The position numbers and the translations under genes are program-made. From Brienomyrus brachyistius (Eukaryota > Chordata > Actinopteri > Osteoglossiformes > Mormyridae), in NCBI RefSeq assembly GCF_023856365.1, contig NC_064539.1, positions 23,687,019-23,751,018 on the forward strand: a DNA stretch of 64,000 nucleotides. Reading direction: 5' to 3'. Of this stretch, positions 22,755 to 36,376 are shown piece by piece (the first letter of the stretch is position 1; the number at the start of each line of letters is the position of its first letter). Under the pieces are notes generated by a model. That model made no database searches. It saw nothing but the letters and a program-made list of their open reading frames with translations, and was not told the origin of the DNA.

Positions 22755-25700
22755 TGAGTGTGGGGGGAGGGGGGAAGATGGGTGTGAGTGAATGGATAGA
22801 TGACCGGCGCACTCTGCTGTGCTCTTAGGGGTGGGTCACAGTTCAGATGCCCAGTAATCAGTCTTTATCTCTGAAACATGTCATGTGTAATTATGACCTG
22901 GCTGCCATCTTTCTGAAATCTGCCTAATGGCTCTTTTCATTTAATTTCTGTGGGGGCTCGGGGGGGGTGGGGGGGGGGGCAGGGAGGGGATTTTGTGTCC
23001 AGTTCATTCTTGTGGTTTGTGCACACGGTGATGACTGATCAAGCGTGTGCAAAGCCTCTTTCTGCATTTGCAGTACAGGGGATTAGCCCAGGGGGGGGGG
23101 GGCGGGGGGGTGGTTGTGACATGAAAAAGGTCTGGGGCTTTGGGGTGAGCAGTTGTGTTTGGTGCATCTGTGTCTGTGCTACAGATATTTTCATTAGTCA
23201 TTTCAGGCCCTAAAGGTTAATTAAGATGAGTTGCCATTTGGTCAGAGTGTTTTTTTTTGTGCTGGGAGGGGTGGGACCTCAAAGTGCCCCCCCCCACTCA
23301 GATATGCTGCTCTGTTGCTGTTCTGAACACCTGGATTTTGATGCGCATCGAAGCATGAAGCGTGTGTTTAATTATGGCCTCGACGACAGTTCTTTGTGCG
23401 ACCGGCGATTGGAAAACTCAGCTTCACCCACGTGTCTCTTCTGCCGACGGCAGAAACAGCCTCGTTAGATGCAACGTTTCTGCTTTTTTTTTGTCGCTCG
23501 GTAGATAAACCCCCTTTGAATTTGAAACGAAATAACGCTGGATTTAGGAGTGGCCCTATGTAGGATTATTCATTTATTTTCCTCCCAATCTGCTGAGTGC
23601 TTTAGGAAACCCCACTTATTACATTTTGCTTTAAAATTCAGTTCTGATATCAGAAAGGGTGCCGGTTAGCATCCTAGTGAGGAGATTGTCAGCTTTGGGC
23701 TTTTCTACCCTCCATGGAAAATGTTCCTCTGAGGTCAGGGTGGAGAGGTAGCTCCGTGTGTGATCCCGGGTTCGAGGCACACCCTGAGAGCTGGTCTGCA
23801 AATGCCATCTTCTTGCTGATTAGGCTGCTGTTCTTTGGTTCCGGTTATGTGGCTTACGGAGAGTCTTCTTTAAAAATCGCTTTTAGCATGTGATTGGCTG
23901 ACCAGGAACTCCCCCCTCCTCACAGACTCTGCATCGTCGACCCCGTTTCCAGAAATGGATGGCGATGTAAGGGGCAGGTTATTAAATACCCTTATTCTCG
24001 GTGTCATGGTCGCTAATCTCCGCTAATAAATGGGAGCCTAAAACCCAGGGAAGGGAAAAATGGGGCAGTTTGTCTTCACTGCAGAGGGAAAACAAATCCC
24101 ACCGAAAATGCTTAGCGCTGGAAATCCAATCCGCCGTGAGAGTCAGACGTTGGCCGCGTCCTGCCTGCAGTGCGCTTGTAGTGCCGGACAGCACGCAAGC
24201 CCGGGGGAGGGGCAGGGTGATTGTTGGAGCCTGAAGTGAACCGAGGGGGCATTTATGGTGCAAGAGGGACAGGCGTTTATGCTGAGGACATGTTTGGGAG
24301 GCTGTACGCTAGCTGCTGCGTGGTTTGATGTCAGCCTACAGTGTGTGTGGAGCACCGACAGCAGGCACTATCAGTACCTCTGATCGATTTCAATATTAAA
24401 AGTTCCTTAAGTTTTCTAATGCGTTGACTGTCCATTTATACAAAGGCTTTTGCCGTCGCACTGTCTGCAGTACAAATCAGCATGTTAATCTCCAGGCTGT
24501 TCATCCTCACCTTCCTCACATGGTGATGTAATGCAGCCTGCCTTCTAACTCAGTTTCACATCCCTTTTTGCGCTGTGGTCGTTGTCCCCTCCTCCGCGCC
24601 CTCAGCCCCCCCCCCCCCCCCCAGAGCCTGCTGCCCTGACGGACCGCTTTCGATTAACATTCACATCCTGATCCCTAGTTATTAAATTGACAATAACTTT
24701 CGTTAGTTGTTTCAGATAATGTCTCAAGGCCTTGGAAGGGGGGGGGGGGGTGTAATATCTTAGGGAAAATATAAACATATACACTCAACAAAGTTTGAAA
24801 TAACTCATACCCTAATCATTCCAGTTAATTATTAATGTTTAAGCACTCATTTTGTGTGTCATGATGCAGTGGAGTGCCACTCATTACCTCACTCCTCAGG
24901 GTTTGTTGTGAGATCTTGCGCCTGATTGGCTCCCGTAGCCCAGCAGTGGTACCCTATCAGCGAGAGTCTTCGCCTTCTTCCTCGAACCCGCAAACATTGC
25001 CTTAGATTTAGACATTATGGATGCTGCAAGAATTCGGCTTTATTTCTTTATTTCTTTCTCACCAGGGATGTTGGGGTGAGGTGATATGAGTGACATTATC
25101 GCGGGAGAGCGGGTTATGCTTTTAGCATGAATCCCCCGGAGCGCGTTGAGGCGCGGTCGTGGCCTGGAGAGCATAGCCCTGGCTCCACAGAGTGTTAAAT
25201 TAGGTGTGCTGGCCTTTTGTAGGAAGCCAGAGAGAGGAGGCCAAAGGTCAGGCCCTTTCCGCTGCTACCAGAGCAGATCTGTGTGCAGAGCCTGTGCGGT
25301 TTAGCTTTCATAATAAAATCTCAGCTTCCAGGTTTTAGATACTTTAGCTTTCAGTTTGTTGGTCTTTAATGCTCCTGTAAGGCATGATAATGGTGCACTT
25401 TTGTTAGGGTTGATTTTAAGCTCATGTAATTATTTGGCAATCACATTAATGCATTATAAGCGTTTGCGTTTTTCATTAATTATTGAATGAAGGATTCATT
25501 TTTAATGCCATTTGTGTGGACTTGGTTTCTGCAGCTGAAGCATTATGGGAAAGAAATCAACATATTGATAAGATGTGAGTCTGCTGACCTTTGTTTTTGT
25601 GAAGCGGCTTTTCGCTTTCGTACTTCCTGTTGAAGCCTCGAGTGATGTGTGAGGTTGAACTGGTCTTTTCGTCCTAAGGACCTGGAAACTGAGCTGAGGT

Positions 25701-28700
25701 CTGAGATTATCCGCTCATGTCATCAAGAAGGCAGCAAGGTCACCAGACAATCAGGCAGAGGTCTCCGCTCCCCGGATGTGTGGCTGTGGAGGTGTTGAAA
25801 GCCGGATTTGCTCATGTCAGACTTGGGATGGATTTAACAGAACCCGCAGGTTCCCTCCCAGGTGAAACGCAGGCGGTCGTTAGCTGAGATAACATCAGAC
25901 GATGCAAATATCTGTCATGACTTTAGCGCGTATCAAATTAAATCAGCGTTTCCTGACAGGTAAACAAATATTGGGGGCCGACAATCCAAATGGATTCATG
26001 CTTTTTTTGACGTAATTTCCAAAGAAGATGAAAGACTCCTTTTCAGTGAGGAGAATCTTTGAACTGCATATATATGGTATATATATATATCTATCGCTGT
26101 TGTTATTGAATCACACACTGGGATAAATTGGCTTTTTGTCCAATAGAATCGCAGCGTGCGTCTGCAGCGATGCCTCCTCGTTTGGGCCCCTCGCCAGCAC
26201 ATGTCTGCTACGACCCGGGCTTCTCTCGTGCTCTGCTCTAATACCAATTATGCAAAATATTAAAGATTTATAAACAGGCTGGGGCTCCCCCCTGCCCCCC
26301 CCATTAAATCCCAAAGTAATAGATTCCATTAAAAATGCATAAGAGCAGCTTTGCCGGGGAAATTGGAAGTCGGTGTCCGTCATACGCCATATCCTACCTC
26401 TGTGCCTCCCCCGGATCTGCTGTGGGGGAACGGATCGTGGTCACACAGGAGGGGGCGGGCCTTCGCGGCCCAGGGAACCGCAGTGTGGCTTGCCGGGTTA
26501 CTGATGGATAAGCCACAGTGTTCCACTTTGTTGTCGGCATTGTTGCTGTGTATTACCCTGGAGCGTGGTGCTAGGCTTGCCCCACTGAATGCTGCGGATT
26601 TTGGATTCTGGGCCTGGCCTCGCAGTCTGGGTCCCTGCCAGGTTCTCCGCTCGTTGCCTGACCCTCCACCTCTCCGCTGTGCGCTCGTATCGTTTTTTTT
26701 TCTCAGCCTGTTCTGTTTCATCTTTTAAAATTGCCCTTCTGTTTCCTCCTCCGTATTTATATGCATAATATCTACGCTCAGTTGTGTAACTGGAAGGCCG
26801 GAGATCCTGGGAACGTCGGGCCATGGATGTTCGAACACTAGCCCGTGCGTGTGTGGGATCGGAACCCTACGCCACCCGGAGCTTCAGAGAGCAGGCTTCA
26901 AGCAGAACGCGAAGTGAAACAAGCGCTTTCAGTCTGGGGCGTCCAGCTTTCAGAAGCCAGAAACTCAGGAGCTTTCCCAGAATCCCCTGTAACATGATGA
27001 GCTTGGTACCAGCTCTGAGATGGAGCCCTCCCAGGCCTGAGATACATTCTGAGGGAAGCACTTAACCCACAAATGGTGCTGAGTAACAGGCTAATCTGCT
27101 TTCAGTTAATTTTGGACGCGCCCGTCAGCGTCTAATCAGGACACGCAAGGTAGTCCCACACTGCGCAGTGTCCCGAATGGCCCCCACCCCTCCCAGTGTC
27201 CTCCATATTAGAGTAGCCCTGTCTCCTGGATTGCATAGGACAGTGGTTAGTTAGAGCCTGGGGGGCAAGGGAGGAAGAGACGCTGTGTACCCCCAACACT
27301 AATGCTGCATTTATGCAAAAAAAAAAATTGGATTTCAAATTAACATTTGGTGATTACCCAAAGATCAGACTTGGGGTTATTGTGTGATGGGGGGGGGGGG
27401 TGATATTACACCCCGTCACTCTGTGTTAGTTGCGACGTGAGCGTGTGCGTTTGCGTTTTCATTACTGCTTTCATTCAGCGCTGCACAGCCAGTCTCTCTT
27501 CTGTCATTTGCATTTATACGCAAGCGTATTATAAGGAACGTAATCTCCCGTGCTGCTTCTGACAGACGGGGAGGACGACTCCATCTCCGCTAATTACCGA
27601 GGCCAGCTAGTGCTGCGTGTTGACGCACAGGGGACGGACCTCACCCTCCTCGTTACTTTTCCGCCACTGTGAATAGTGGCTTAATTTGCACAGAGGCCAG
27701 GGTTGCTTTGTGGTTTGCGAAACGGGGGCAGGTTTAACGTGACTGTAATATACAGCTTTTAGCCAGTGGCGTTTTAAAAGCAGACTGACTGCTGGTCGCT
27801 TACTGGCCTGTAGAGAATGATGGATCTGGGTTTTTCATTACTACTCTATCATAATCGTTTTCACGTCGGTATTGTTCACAGGAAGTGAACATGTCTAATC
27901 TAATCCTCGTTTTCTGCTCTGCCCTGTCCCAGGTCCATTTCTCTGCTTGGCCTTGAGTTTGGGTTCTTACTTTGTAAAGAAGATAAACATTTAAATATGC
28001 CTGTAATTGTCCTCTTTGGACATCGCAGTGCCTTGATCGATTATGCAAAATGATGGCTGTACAGGCAGTGATGGTAATAATATTGACCCAGTCCACATCC
28101 ACTGTTAGGGGCGTACGGGACGTTTTAAGTGGGTTTCACCTTCATGTAACGCTTGCAGTGGCAGGAGGATTGCAGTTAGAATGAAGGAAAAAATGCAGCA
28201 CTCAAGAAACGGAAGAAGGCAGATTAATGCTGATTAAAAAGCGCAGGGTCTGAGCGCCGCGTGGCCGTCTGGCGGGGGGTCGCCTTGCAGCTTTCGGGGG
28301 GAGCTGACAGACAAACACGGGAGGAGAATGGCCAGACAGCCCAGCCGTTCCTAAAATTAGACTCCTTTTAATCTGCCCCCCACCCCCGACTTCAAAAGAC
28401 GAATTTGGGGGGTGGGGGGGGGGTTCATTTTTGCCCGTCAAAGCAGCCTTATCAAAAAGAAATCCTTGAAACAAAAGATCAATCCCAGCATGCACGGCTG
28501 TTATCTGTCCAGCGGTCCTGCACTGAAGCGTGTCACCAAAGCAGCATCGGCCCACCGGTGTCCCGGGAATCGACAGCGATTTAGTGTCCATTTTTCAGAT
28601 CATTCAGAGATGCTTAGCCTGAGCGCCTGTGATGCTTTGGCCAAGGGCAGCGATATGGGGGCCTCATGTAGATACTAGAACTGCAGAGAGATTGAAATGT

Positions 28701-29394
28701 TCCGGGGTGGGGGGGGGTGGAGTGTAAATGAGTGTCTGGTGCGAGTCTGTGGGCTCGATTAAGCACATTATCTCTGTGATGTCGTGGGCCCTCCTGTCTC
28801 CGCCTGTCCCGAGTTCATTTTCTGTCATCTTCTTCCTTCTCTGAGTTTAATGCCTGTCAGCTTTCCCGCGGGCAGTGACCCCAGGTATCCGCCCAGAACG
28901 CGTCCAAACGTGGCTCTAATTTCCGAAACCCGCCGATAAGGTCTACAGGCGTCAGGCCTGAGTTTTCAGATTCACGCTTTCCCCCGTGCTCAGCAGTCCG
29001 TCTGATGGATACCGGCGCTGCCGTGCCATCCCTCCCCACCCCAACCGAACGGGATCAGCATATACTATAACGGCAGTAGGGGCAGAGGGGATGGTGAGCT
29101 TTCAGGGCACAGTAGATTACATCAGCAGATCATTAAAAGTAAACGTCTGCTGAAGTGGTTGCTGGCATTTTGGGGGCCTGAACTGATGACCGTGATTAAA
29201 CGTGAAATGATTAATGTTAAACTGAGTTACTAAGCGTGTGGACCTGGCTGTTTAGGTGTCCTGTGCTGTGAGGAACATGGCTGGCAGTGTTGTTAACAGC
29301 ACCTCAGTGGTTGAGATGTGAGCACAGAAATTCACTTTGATGGAAGGATGAAGAGAACTATTTTGTCCTTTAACAGACATCTGCCAATGTGAGT

Positions 29395-29418
29395 GCTCTC
29401 TCTCTCTCTCTCTCTCTT
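29395..29418. repeat. (CT)n microsatellite
   Basis: A run of about eleven CT dinucleotides, flanked by GTGAGTG and TGCACGC. Confidence 0.85.
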
Positions 29419-30756
29419 GCACGCACTCTCTCCGCTTTTTTGGTCTCACTGCCTTTCAAAAAAAGGGGAAAATTGATGAAAATTGGTTTTTCAAATGGAA
29501 CAAAGGAGTGACTTTATAATGCACTTTATGTAGGGGAAAATGGAGAGTAATAAAAGAGTTTTCTCACCATTGTCTGCTCCTCCCGTCCTCGCTGGCGAGG
29601 AGCCTGCTTTTCCCCCCAAGCCCGGCTTTTTCTCGGCCCACTAAGAGAGGCGCCTCGGCGGGATTTGGGGCAGAATATTGTGCCCCGTGAGCCTGTTGAT
29701 GGTGATGAGGCTGTTTCAGGGGGGCCCACTTTTGTGGATGCTTTCTGGAATCGGATGTCGTCCTGCCCTGGAGCTCACACATGTACCATTGATCGGATTA
29801 TTAGGATCAGCATTCCTGTCCATTATGGGCTGCCCTTCAGCATATTTGTTTTTGAATTACATCATTTTAAAGATATAAGCATCCGATGGAGAACACAGCC
29901 AAGCACAGTCGAGTGAAGCATCATAATTATTAATTCTGCTTTTATTTTTAAAAATGTTAAATCCATACTCTGATTGGTGCTGGGACTGGCTGAAGAAAAC
30001 AGGACCCGATACCAAGGTGGAGTAGCTTTAAGGGCAGCTGGCGGAAATCCGATTAGTCCGCTGTGCGTCACATCTGGGGATGGGGGTCAGTGACACCCAC
30101 GCCTCCTCCCCAGACTGCTGAAAAGTGGGGGCGGGGGCTGAGAGACAGATGAGAACAGGAGGCGGGGGGGTGTGGATGTTAAAGTCCAGCTGGTGGTTTT
30201 GGGCTGTGAGGTTGTTGTGTGTGTGTGGGGTGGGGGTCTCGGATCACTATTTGATTATATTATTAATAGATGGCTTGCTGTTTACAGTTCTGTTTGTATT
30301 GTACATACTATGTGTAGCTGTTTCCATTGGTCTGCTCAAAGTTACAGTAAGCCCGGCAGTGCGGTTGCAGGCCTGTGTAGTTAAACACTTCCCTGTCTAA
30401 TGTATCCCAACAAAAGCACTCTGATGCTGTACTAAGAAACAAGAGATTGGAAATTTCCTCAACACCATCTGGCAATATAGTGTCTGTTTCACTGTGTTTT
30501 ATGAAATATATAGTTTATTGGGAACAGGTGGGAAAACTGTATATTTTATAGCGTGACACTGTGGGAGCATTAGTCTGGGGGTTAGGGCAGGTTTACTGGC
30601 AAGCGGAGGGACGTTTTATTTTCAGATGGTTAATCCAGTTTCATGCAAATCTTTGAGAGGCTTTGTTATGTAATTTCAGACGTAGCACACTTTGCTCAGT
30701 GTTTGCTGTTTCTGTTCTCCTCACACTCGTGTTTCTGCTCAGCGGGGGACTGGCTG

Positions 30757-30782
30757 CCCCCCCCCCCCCCCCCCCCCCCCCC
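30757..30782. repeat. 26-base poly-C run
   Basis: The longest homopolymer in the window, about 540 bp upstream of the FAM222A first coding exon, in the preceding intron. Homopolymer length in an assembly is error-prone. Confidence 0.9.
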
Positions 30783-31321
30783 ATTGTCAGCTTTCCGCCT
30801 GCCCGCCTCTGCCAGAGGCCCCCCTACGAGGCGGCGCTGGGGAGGAAGGCGGCGAGATTTATAGCAAGGCATGCTGGGAGATTGATTAGTCCTGTCACCG
30901 GCCCTCGTGCACCATTGGCACTAACCACCCGGCACATGCAAACACACACACACCACACACACCACACACGCATGCTCATTCATCCCGGGCAGCCCACATT
31001 TTCCAGGGACTGACAGTGTGGTGCTATACCATACCCTCTCCCTGCCTGCAGCAGCTGAAACCTTCCCCCCTCCTCCCCAATCGATCATAACGAATTGGTG
31101 GTTCAGGAGGGAGAAAGCTGAGTACTGGGTGGATGTTTACCCTGTTTACGAGACCCTGCCCAGAGACAGATCAGGCAACCATTTAATGGACAGTCAAAAG
31201 GTGCCTTGGTACTTTATCCAGCATAAGTGTGACATCAGTCTGAGATGAGTTCACAAAAAGACGAAGGTTCGAGGGCGACATGATCACCAGATTAAATTCC
31301 TTGATCTCTTTGATCTGACAG

Positions 31322-31462
31322 ATGCGACGGAGCGCCCCCTGGCTGTAGACCTCCACTGGTGCGACATGTTGGCCTGCTTGCAGAGGAGGCAGACCCCCGC
31401 GGAGCAGCGGCTGCCTTGCGGCAGTAGGAGCCTGGAGGCCCCACCCCCTGTCAGCAGGAAAT
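31322..31462 (+). other. fam222a: FAM222A first coding exon with short upstream ORF
   Basis: A 97-nt coding part (31366-31462) encodes MLACLQRRQTPAEQ and on to RK, then one base of Cys33. It lines up with the human N-terminus MLACLQRTQNPPAQ. A likely 3' splice site (CTGACAG, AG 31320-31321) puts the exon start at 31322. The first bases of the exon are then ATG of a nine-codon upstream frame (31322-31348, MRRSAPWL then TAG), ending 17 nt before the real start. The real ATG has G at -3. The exon is too short to show up as a long open frame and was found by homology to the family start. Confidence 0.85.
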
Positions 31463-34400
31463 GTAAGACCTCCTCTTTTTATCCCACCACCGACTGACGA
31501 AATGATTCCCTGTGGACGTCTTGGGACGCCCCCTGCAGTTGGGGACCGACGGCCTTCAGCATTCCGGCTTTCATGCCCTGGACTACAGGCAGATGGAGAG
31601 CCTGCTGAAACTCTGCCTGACTTGGGGAGGGGGGGGAATAAAAATGAGGAATGGAGCAATAATTGTAATAACTGGCTGAAAGACATTGTGCAAAGTGATA
31701 ATCTTAAGGGTTACAGTTTTACTTGCTCCCCGGTTTTATATTTTTGGGGGCAGGTAGTGTCGGGATGTGGGAGGGGGGAGCAGATGCCAGACTGTGTCTG
31801 TCTTCTTGTGGGTGGGGGACTGGGGCGTGGGTATGCCATCCCCAGGAAAGACCATGGCAGGCGTTTAAGGGTGGGATGGAGAAAACAGCACCCAGACCAT
31901 CAATGACAAAAGGGATTAACGTCCTTCCCCCCCCCATCCCGGTCAGGCAGCAGAAGACCTTGGGCTTGCATGGCGCACAATCGATTTTCATGTGAGAGGG
32001 CTTAGCTGGTGGAGATAGAGGGGCTCGGGGGGGGCTTTCTATTGTCATGGTGCACTCGATGATGGGGGGGTGTTTAAAAGCCATTGACTCGCTGCCCTGT
32101 GAAGTATTTCGGTGGATTAGCCACACAGATCCCCGTGAGGAGGAACGTGCCTTCTGATTACGGCCGGGCTCCTGTGACCTCAAACGCGGTCGGCCCCTCA
32201 TGGTCAGATCTCACAGTGGCCGGGGGGGGGGGGGGGGGTGGGGTGCAGTACGTCTGTCAGCCTCCACACAGAGTGACGGTTTAAAATGAAGCCCAGGACA
32301 GACGTGCATGTTGGCCTGAGTGCCCCGGACAGCCATCCAGTGGATAAGTGGGAGGTAAATACAGGGTATTTCTGTTGGACTGCTGAGAGGCCACATTCAA
32401 ATTTTTGGCCTGGTTTTCAAGTTTTTATTAAAAGCTTTTTTTGTTTTTAATTGAGTGTTGACTTTGAATCACCTTCCCTGCCCGCCTCTGAACGCACGGC
32501 AGGGTTCGGTCCTGCAGCGTTCTGCTTGGTTAGCATCGCCGGGACAGAAAGCTGTTTTTGGTGTCTATAAAAAAAAAAACGATTAATTTGATTCTGAGGC
32601 ATATTTAGCAAACAAGTGGATGTTTTGATTAACTGTGACTCTCTGGCTACAGCTGCCTGTTGAGGAACAAATGCAAGTCGGGCCCAAGCCGTCCCTCTGT
32701 CTCGTATAGCCTTGCTGTAACAGATCGAAGCAGTTTCTGCTTTACAGCAGGCTTATGCTGCCCCCGTCCCTGCAATGTTTGTGCAGTTTTAAATATTAAC
32801 TGGAATCACTGGAGGACTTGTTTCATAAACGCTGGAGCAAGGAGGCCTTGACTTGCCTCAGGCAGCCCGTGGGCACCTTCCCCTCTCCCTCCCCCACGTA
32901 CCTGTTCCCCCCACCCAACTTACCCACAATGCACAGCATCACTCCTCGCTCCCCCCTGTGCCAGCTCCTTTTAAATGCCCTCGCTTCCAAGCCTCCTTGC
33001 TATTTCCCCCCCCCCACATCATCTGAATAAAGAACTGATCGATTGTTTTTATTTTGAATACCTCTCTCTCTCTTTTTAATGTCTGTTTATTTTCTGACCA
33101 GATGCCTTTAACCAGAGTTGCATAGGTTACAGTTTTGCTATTCCTGCACGTTTATACAGCTGGGTATTAACCCAGCCAGTTCCACTTGAGTATCAAGACT
33201 TTCCGAGCTCTTTCAGGACCCGTTAGAATATTTTTATAGCGAGACTTTTGACCACCCACGACCTCCCCAGGGAGAATGGACTGTACCAATCTACGTCAAA
33301 TTGCAGCGTTTAAATGTGTCGTGTCTTTTTTAAAACATCTAGCTGTACACATGTTCACATGAATCATTCTAACCGTTACTTACGTGGCTTCCTCGCCGCC
33401 CCTGTGTAACCTGTGTTAGTTTGGCTTGCAGAAAGCTCTCAGGAATTATGGGTAGCCCCTGACTGGCAGGGACATCCCTGTCGCATAGTTATCAGCGAGG
33501 TAATGGATGAGAGCTGTGTTCTCTCGTCGCGGCCCTGAGCCGGGATACAGCCCAGAACCTATGAAAGCTTTTGGTTCCCATGATGCCGTGGGCCGCTGGA
33601 TGCACCTCCACAAAGCATCCCGCAGTCGCTGAGCAGCTGTGTTGGGTCTTCCAAAACGTCAGTCCTCTTCTGTTTTTCGGCTGACCTCCGTCAGTCGAGA
33701 TAACCCCCTTTTTTTATCTTCACGGGATGGCTGGGAACCTGGCTGGATGCAAGGGAAGCAGAACCAATGAGGGCCCCAAGGCAGGTTATGGGTTTTCTGC
33801 GTAGGACTGGCAGTAGCGGTGATTCCTGGTTTATATGACAGGGTGGGAAGGTCTCCCACGGGGACGGAGGCCTGCGGAGGCCGAGCCGGTCTTCCGCAGG
33901 AGATGAGTAGCGGATTTAGAAGATGCGAGGAATAGCCTGTGAGTCACCGCGTGCCTTTCAGACTCATTCTCCAAAGTGTGTAAGATCGTTATTTTAAGGC
34001 AGCTGTACCACTGAGTAAGTGCTGCATTTTTAATTTAGTAATGAATTAAGAAGATGGGTAATGGGACCAAAAGAGAGAGGAAATGAGTGACCATGGGCAC
34101 TGGACAGAGGCCTCGTCGCTTCATCATCGCCCTCTGCATTGGGCAGCTCTCTACAAGCCCCGCCCCCCAACTGCCCTGTTCCAAATAGCGGTAACCTATT
34201 TGTTAACCCATTTGAAGATGGGGAGGGATTCCTTTTTACTCGTATCCTATCCAGTTTCACTCTTAGGGGTTAAAAAGAAATGGTTGAAGCTTTTTTTGAG
34301 GTGGTGGGGGCTCGTGGGAGTTTTACTGACACAAAAAAAGTTCTAAGGGCAGAAGGAAAAATAATTGACTCAGAAAGAGCCAATCAGATTGTAGAGGAGG

Positions 34401-36333
34401 TGGGTCTAAGCAACTAGGTGAGACCAGCCAATAAGATGTCGTGGTCCCACCTACAGTATTGTAGTTGTCTGGTAAAGCTGGTTTTCGGCAGGTAGGGCAC
34501 ACCACTATGACAGGTTACACCAGTAATGCCAGCATGATGTTTTCCGGTAATCCCCAACACATCAACTTTTTGGCCAGGGTGTCGCCAGGTGGGGTGTGCT
34601 GGTACTCTGGTCTTGTGTCAGGAGGCAGCAGTTCGGCATTGTTCGGGTTGGGTTATTGAGAGATAACCCTGATTTACAATCGCCGGGAGCGTGGGCTTGT
34701 GGGCTCAGCCGCCTGCTCCAGGTGGACTGCAGATGAACCAGTTGCAAGATGCTGCACCCTCAGATGTTTTGAGGCACCCAGTTTGGCCCTTCGATGTCGG
34801 GAGGGGGGGCCTTTAGGCATGACGTGCCATTGAATCCTCAGAAGTCTGATTCTATTTTTAAACGAGGCCAAGGGGCTCTCGTTTAGGCCGCTAATGAGAG
34901 ATTAGCTTGACTAGTTGTGTAACAATGAGCCGGAAAATGGTCCTACTTCGCTCCGAGGGAGCCGAGGCCTGCCTCAGCATCCGGTAAGAAAACAGATTAG
35001 CCAGCTTTTCGTCGTGGGTAATCGCTCCGTGCCGTTTAAGGAGACCTTCCCAGCGGTCAGAGTTTCCTGTGTGACGCCTAATTAACATCCTTTCAAGGTC
35101 GCTAGCCGGCGTGGGAGCTCTGCTTGTTAAGTGACTGGCCGATTTGTGGGTTCCTTCGATCTTTTCCTGTCCTCCCTAATTAGCCGGCCTCTCTTTCTCC
35201 CCACTATCTGCTTGCTTGCTGACGTCCGCAGACGTGGGAACACAAACGTGTTTCGCCGGAGCCGTGCCAGCGACACGACACACTCATTATGATTGAGGGT
35301 TCGTTACCAGCTAATTAGGCCAGTGCTAATTGACTGTAGCCTATTGTCTCTGCGTCTCCCAGCCAGGGGATGGCTCAGGCTGCACAGAGGAGAGGCTTGC
35401 AGGGTGGTGGTGGGGGGGGATGTGGTGTCATTTATATCGCCATGGTGGGGGTTAAATTTATCCCTCGACTCTTATACGCCATGTGGCTTTTTAGCCAGAA
35501 GTGTGATCAAAGAAGTGTGTCTGTTGTTTTTTTTTTTGCTATCAGAGAACTTGGTTCACATCAGAAAGAGGCTAGGATTCAGAGCAAAGGAACAAGAGCA
35601 TGCAGGCTTATGACGGACCTCCAGGAAGTTTGTCTGCATTAGGGTCTGCACGTAAATCTGAGAGGTATACCATAGTGCTCAGCCCCGATGAACCTGAGGG
35701 AAGACGTTTGTCACCGGAGGTCTGTGGAAGGCTGCTGGGATCTTGGCCCTGTGATAACGAAGGCTCCTGGGCCTCTTTATGAAGGCGGGAGTCTGCAGAA
35801 GATCGAGGCCTGAAGGGTGATCCTGATCACATGGGATGTAGAAAAGCAGCGTAGGGGGGGTTCCTTTCTCCCAAAGCCCATTAGATAGTTTTCCAAGTTA
35901 AAAATACCCTAAATGACTTTTTTTTTCTACTTTGGGTAACTAAGCCTTCTTCATCTGCCAAAGTACTCAGTGTAATATCTTCAGTCCCATCAGGGAGGAG
36001 ATGATCCCACAGTGGCAGAAGCGATGGCTTCAGACGCTGGCGTCTGGGGTGGGGAATGGATGTGACCTCTGAGGTAATGAGCGGTGATAAAGCCATTGTG
36101 GAGGTTTCTCAGTGCCGGCAGGCTGACATTGAAGTTGTCCTTCATTACAGTCTCGTGATTATTGAACTTTAATTTTTAGTTGTTCTTTCTGGGCTTTTAG
36201 GTAGTTTTCAAAATTCACACAAGATATCGTGGTCAGAACGAGTCATGACTTATTATTGATAAATGTTACACTAATAAATACTCTGGATTAATATTTCATG
36301 ATTAATGTCCCAATGTCTTTCAGGATATCTTTT

Positions 36334-36376
<43 letters not shown>

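Larger units (their letters stand above)
15951..31320 (+). other. Probable FAM222A intron 1, noncoding
   Basis: No exon-like homology was recognised on either strand. The stretch holds a 36-bp minisatellite (19.0-19.4 kb), (AG)n at 22.72-22.75 kb, (CT)n at 29.40 kb, and many poly-G or poly-C runs. AT-rich, unique-looking patches at about 21.4-21.55 kb and 25.38-25.57 kb resemble conserved noncoding elements, but conservation cannot be seen from one sequence. The intron assignment depends on the 15.2-kb CpG block being FAM222A exon 1. Confidence 0.4.

Noticed and set aside
22062..22757. 231-codon + strand frame
   Set aside because: Low-complexity Pro/Ser/His text from C-rich and AG-repeat DNA; no domain or homology.
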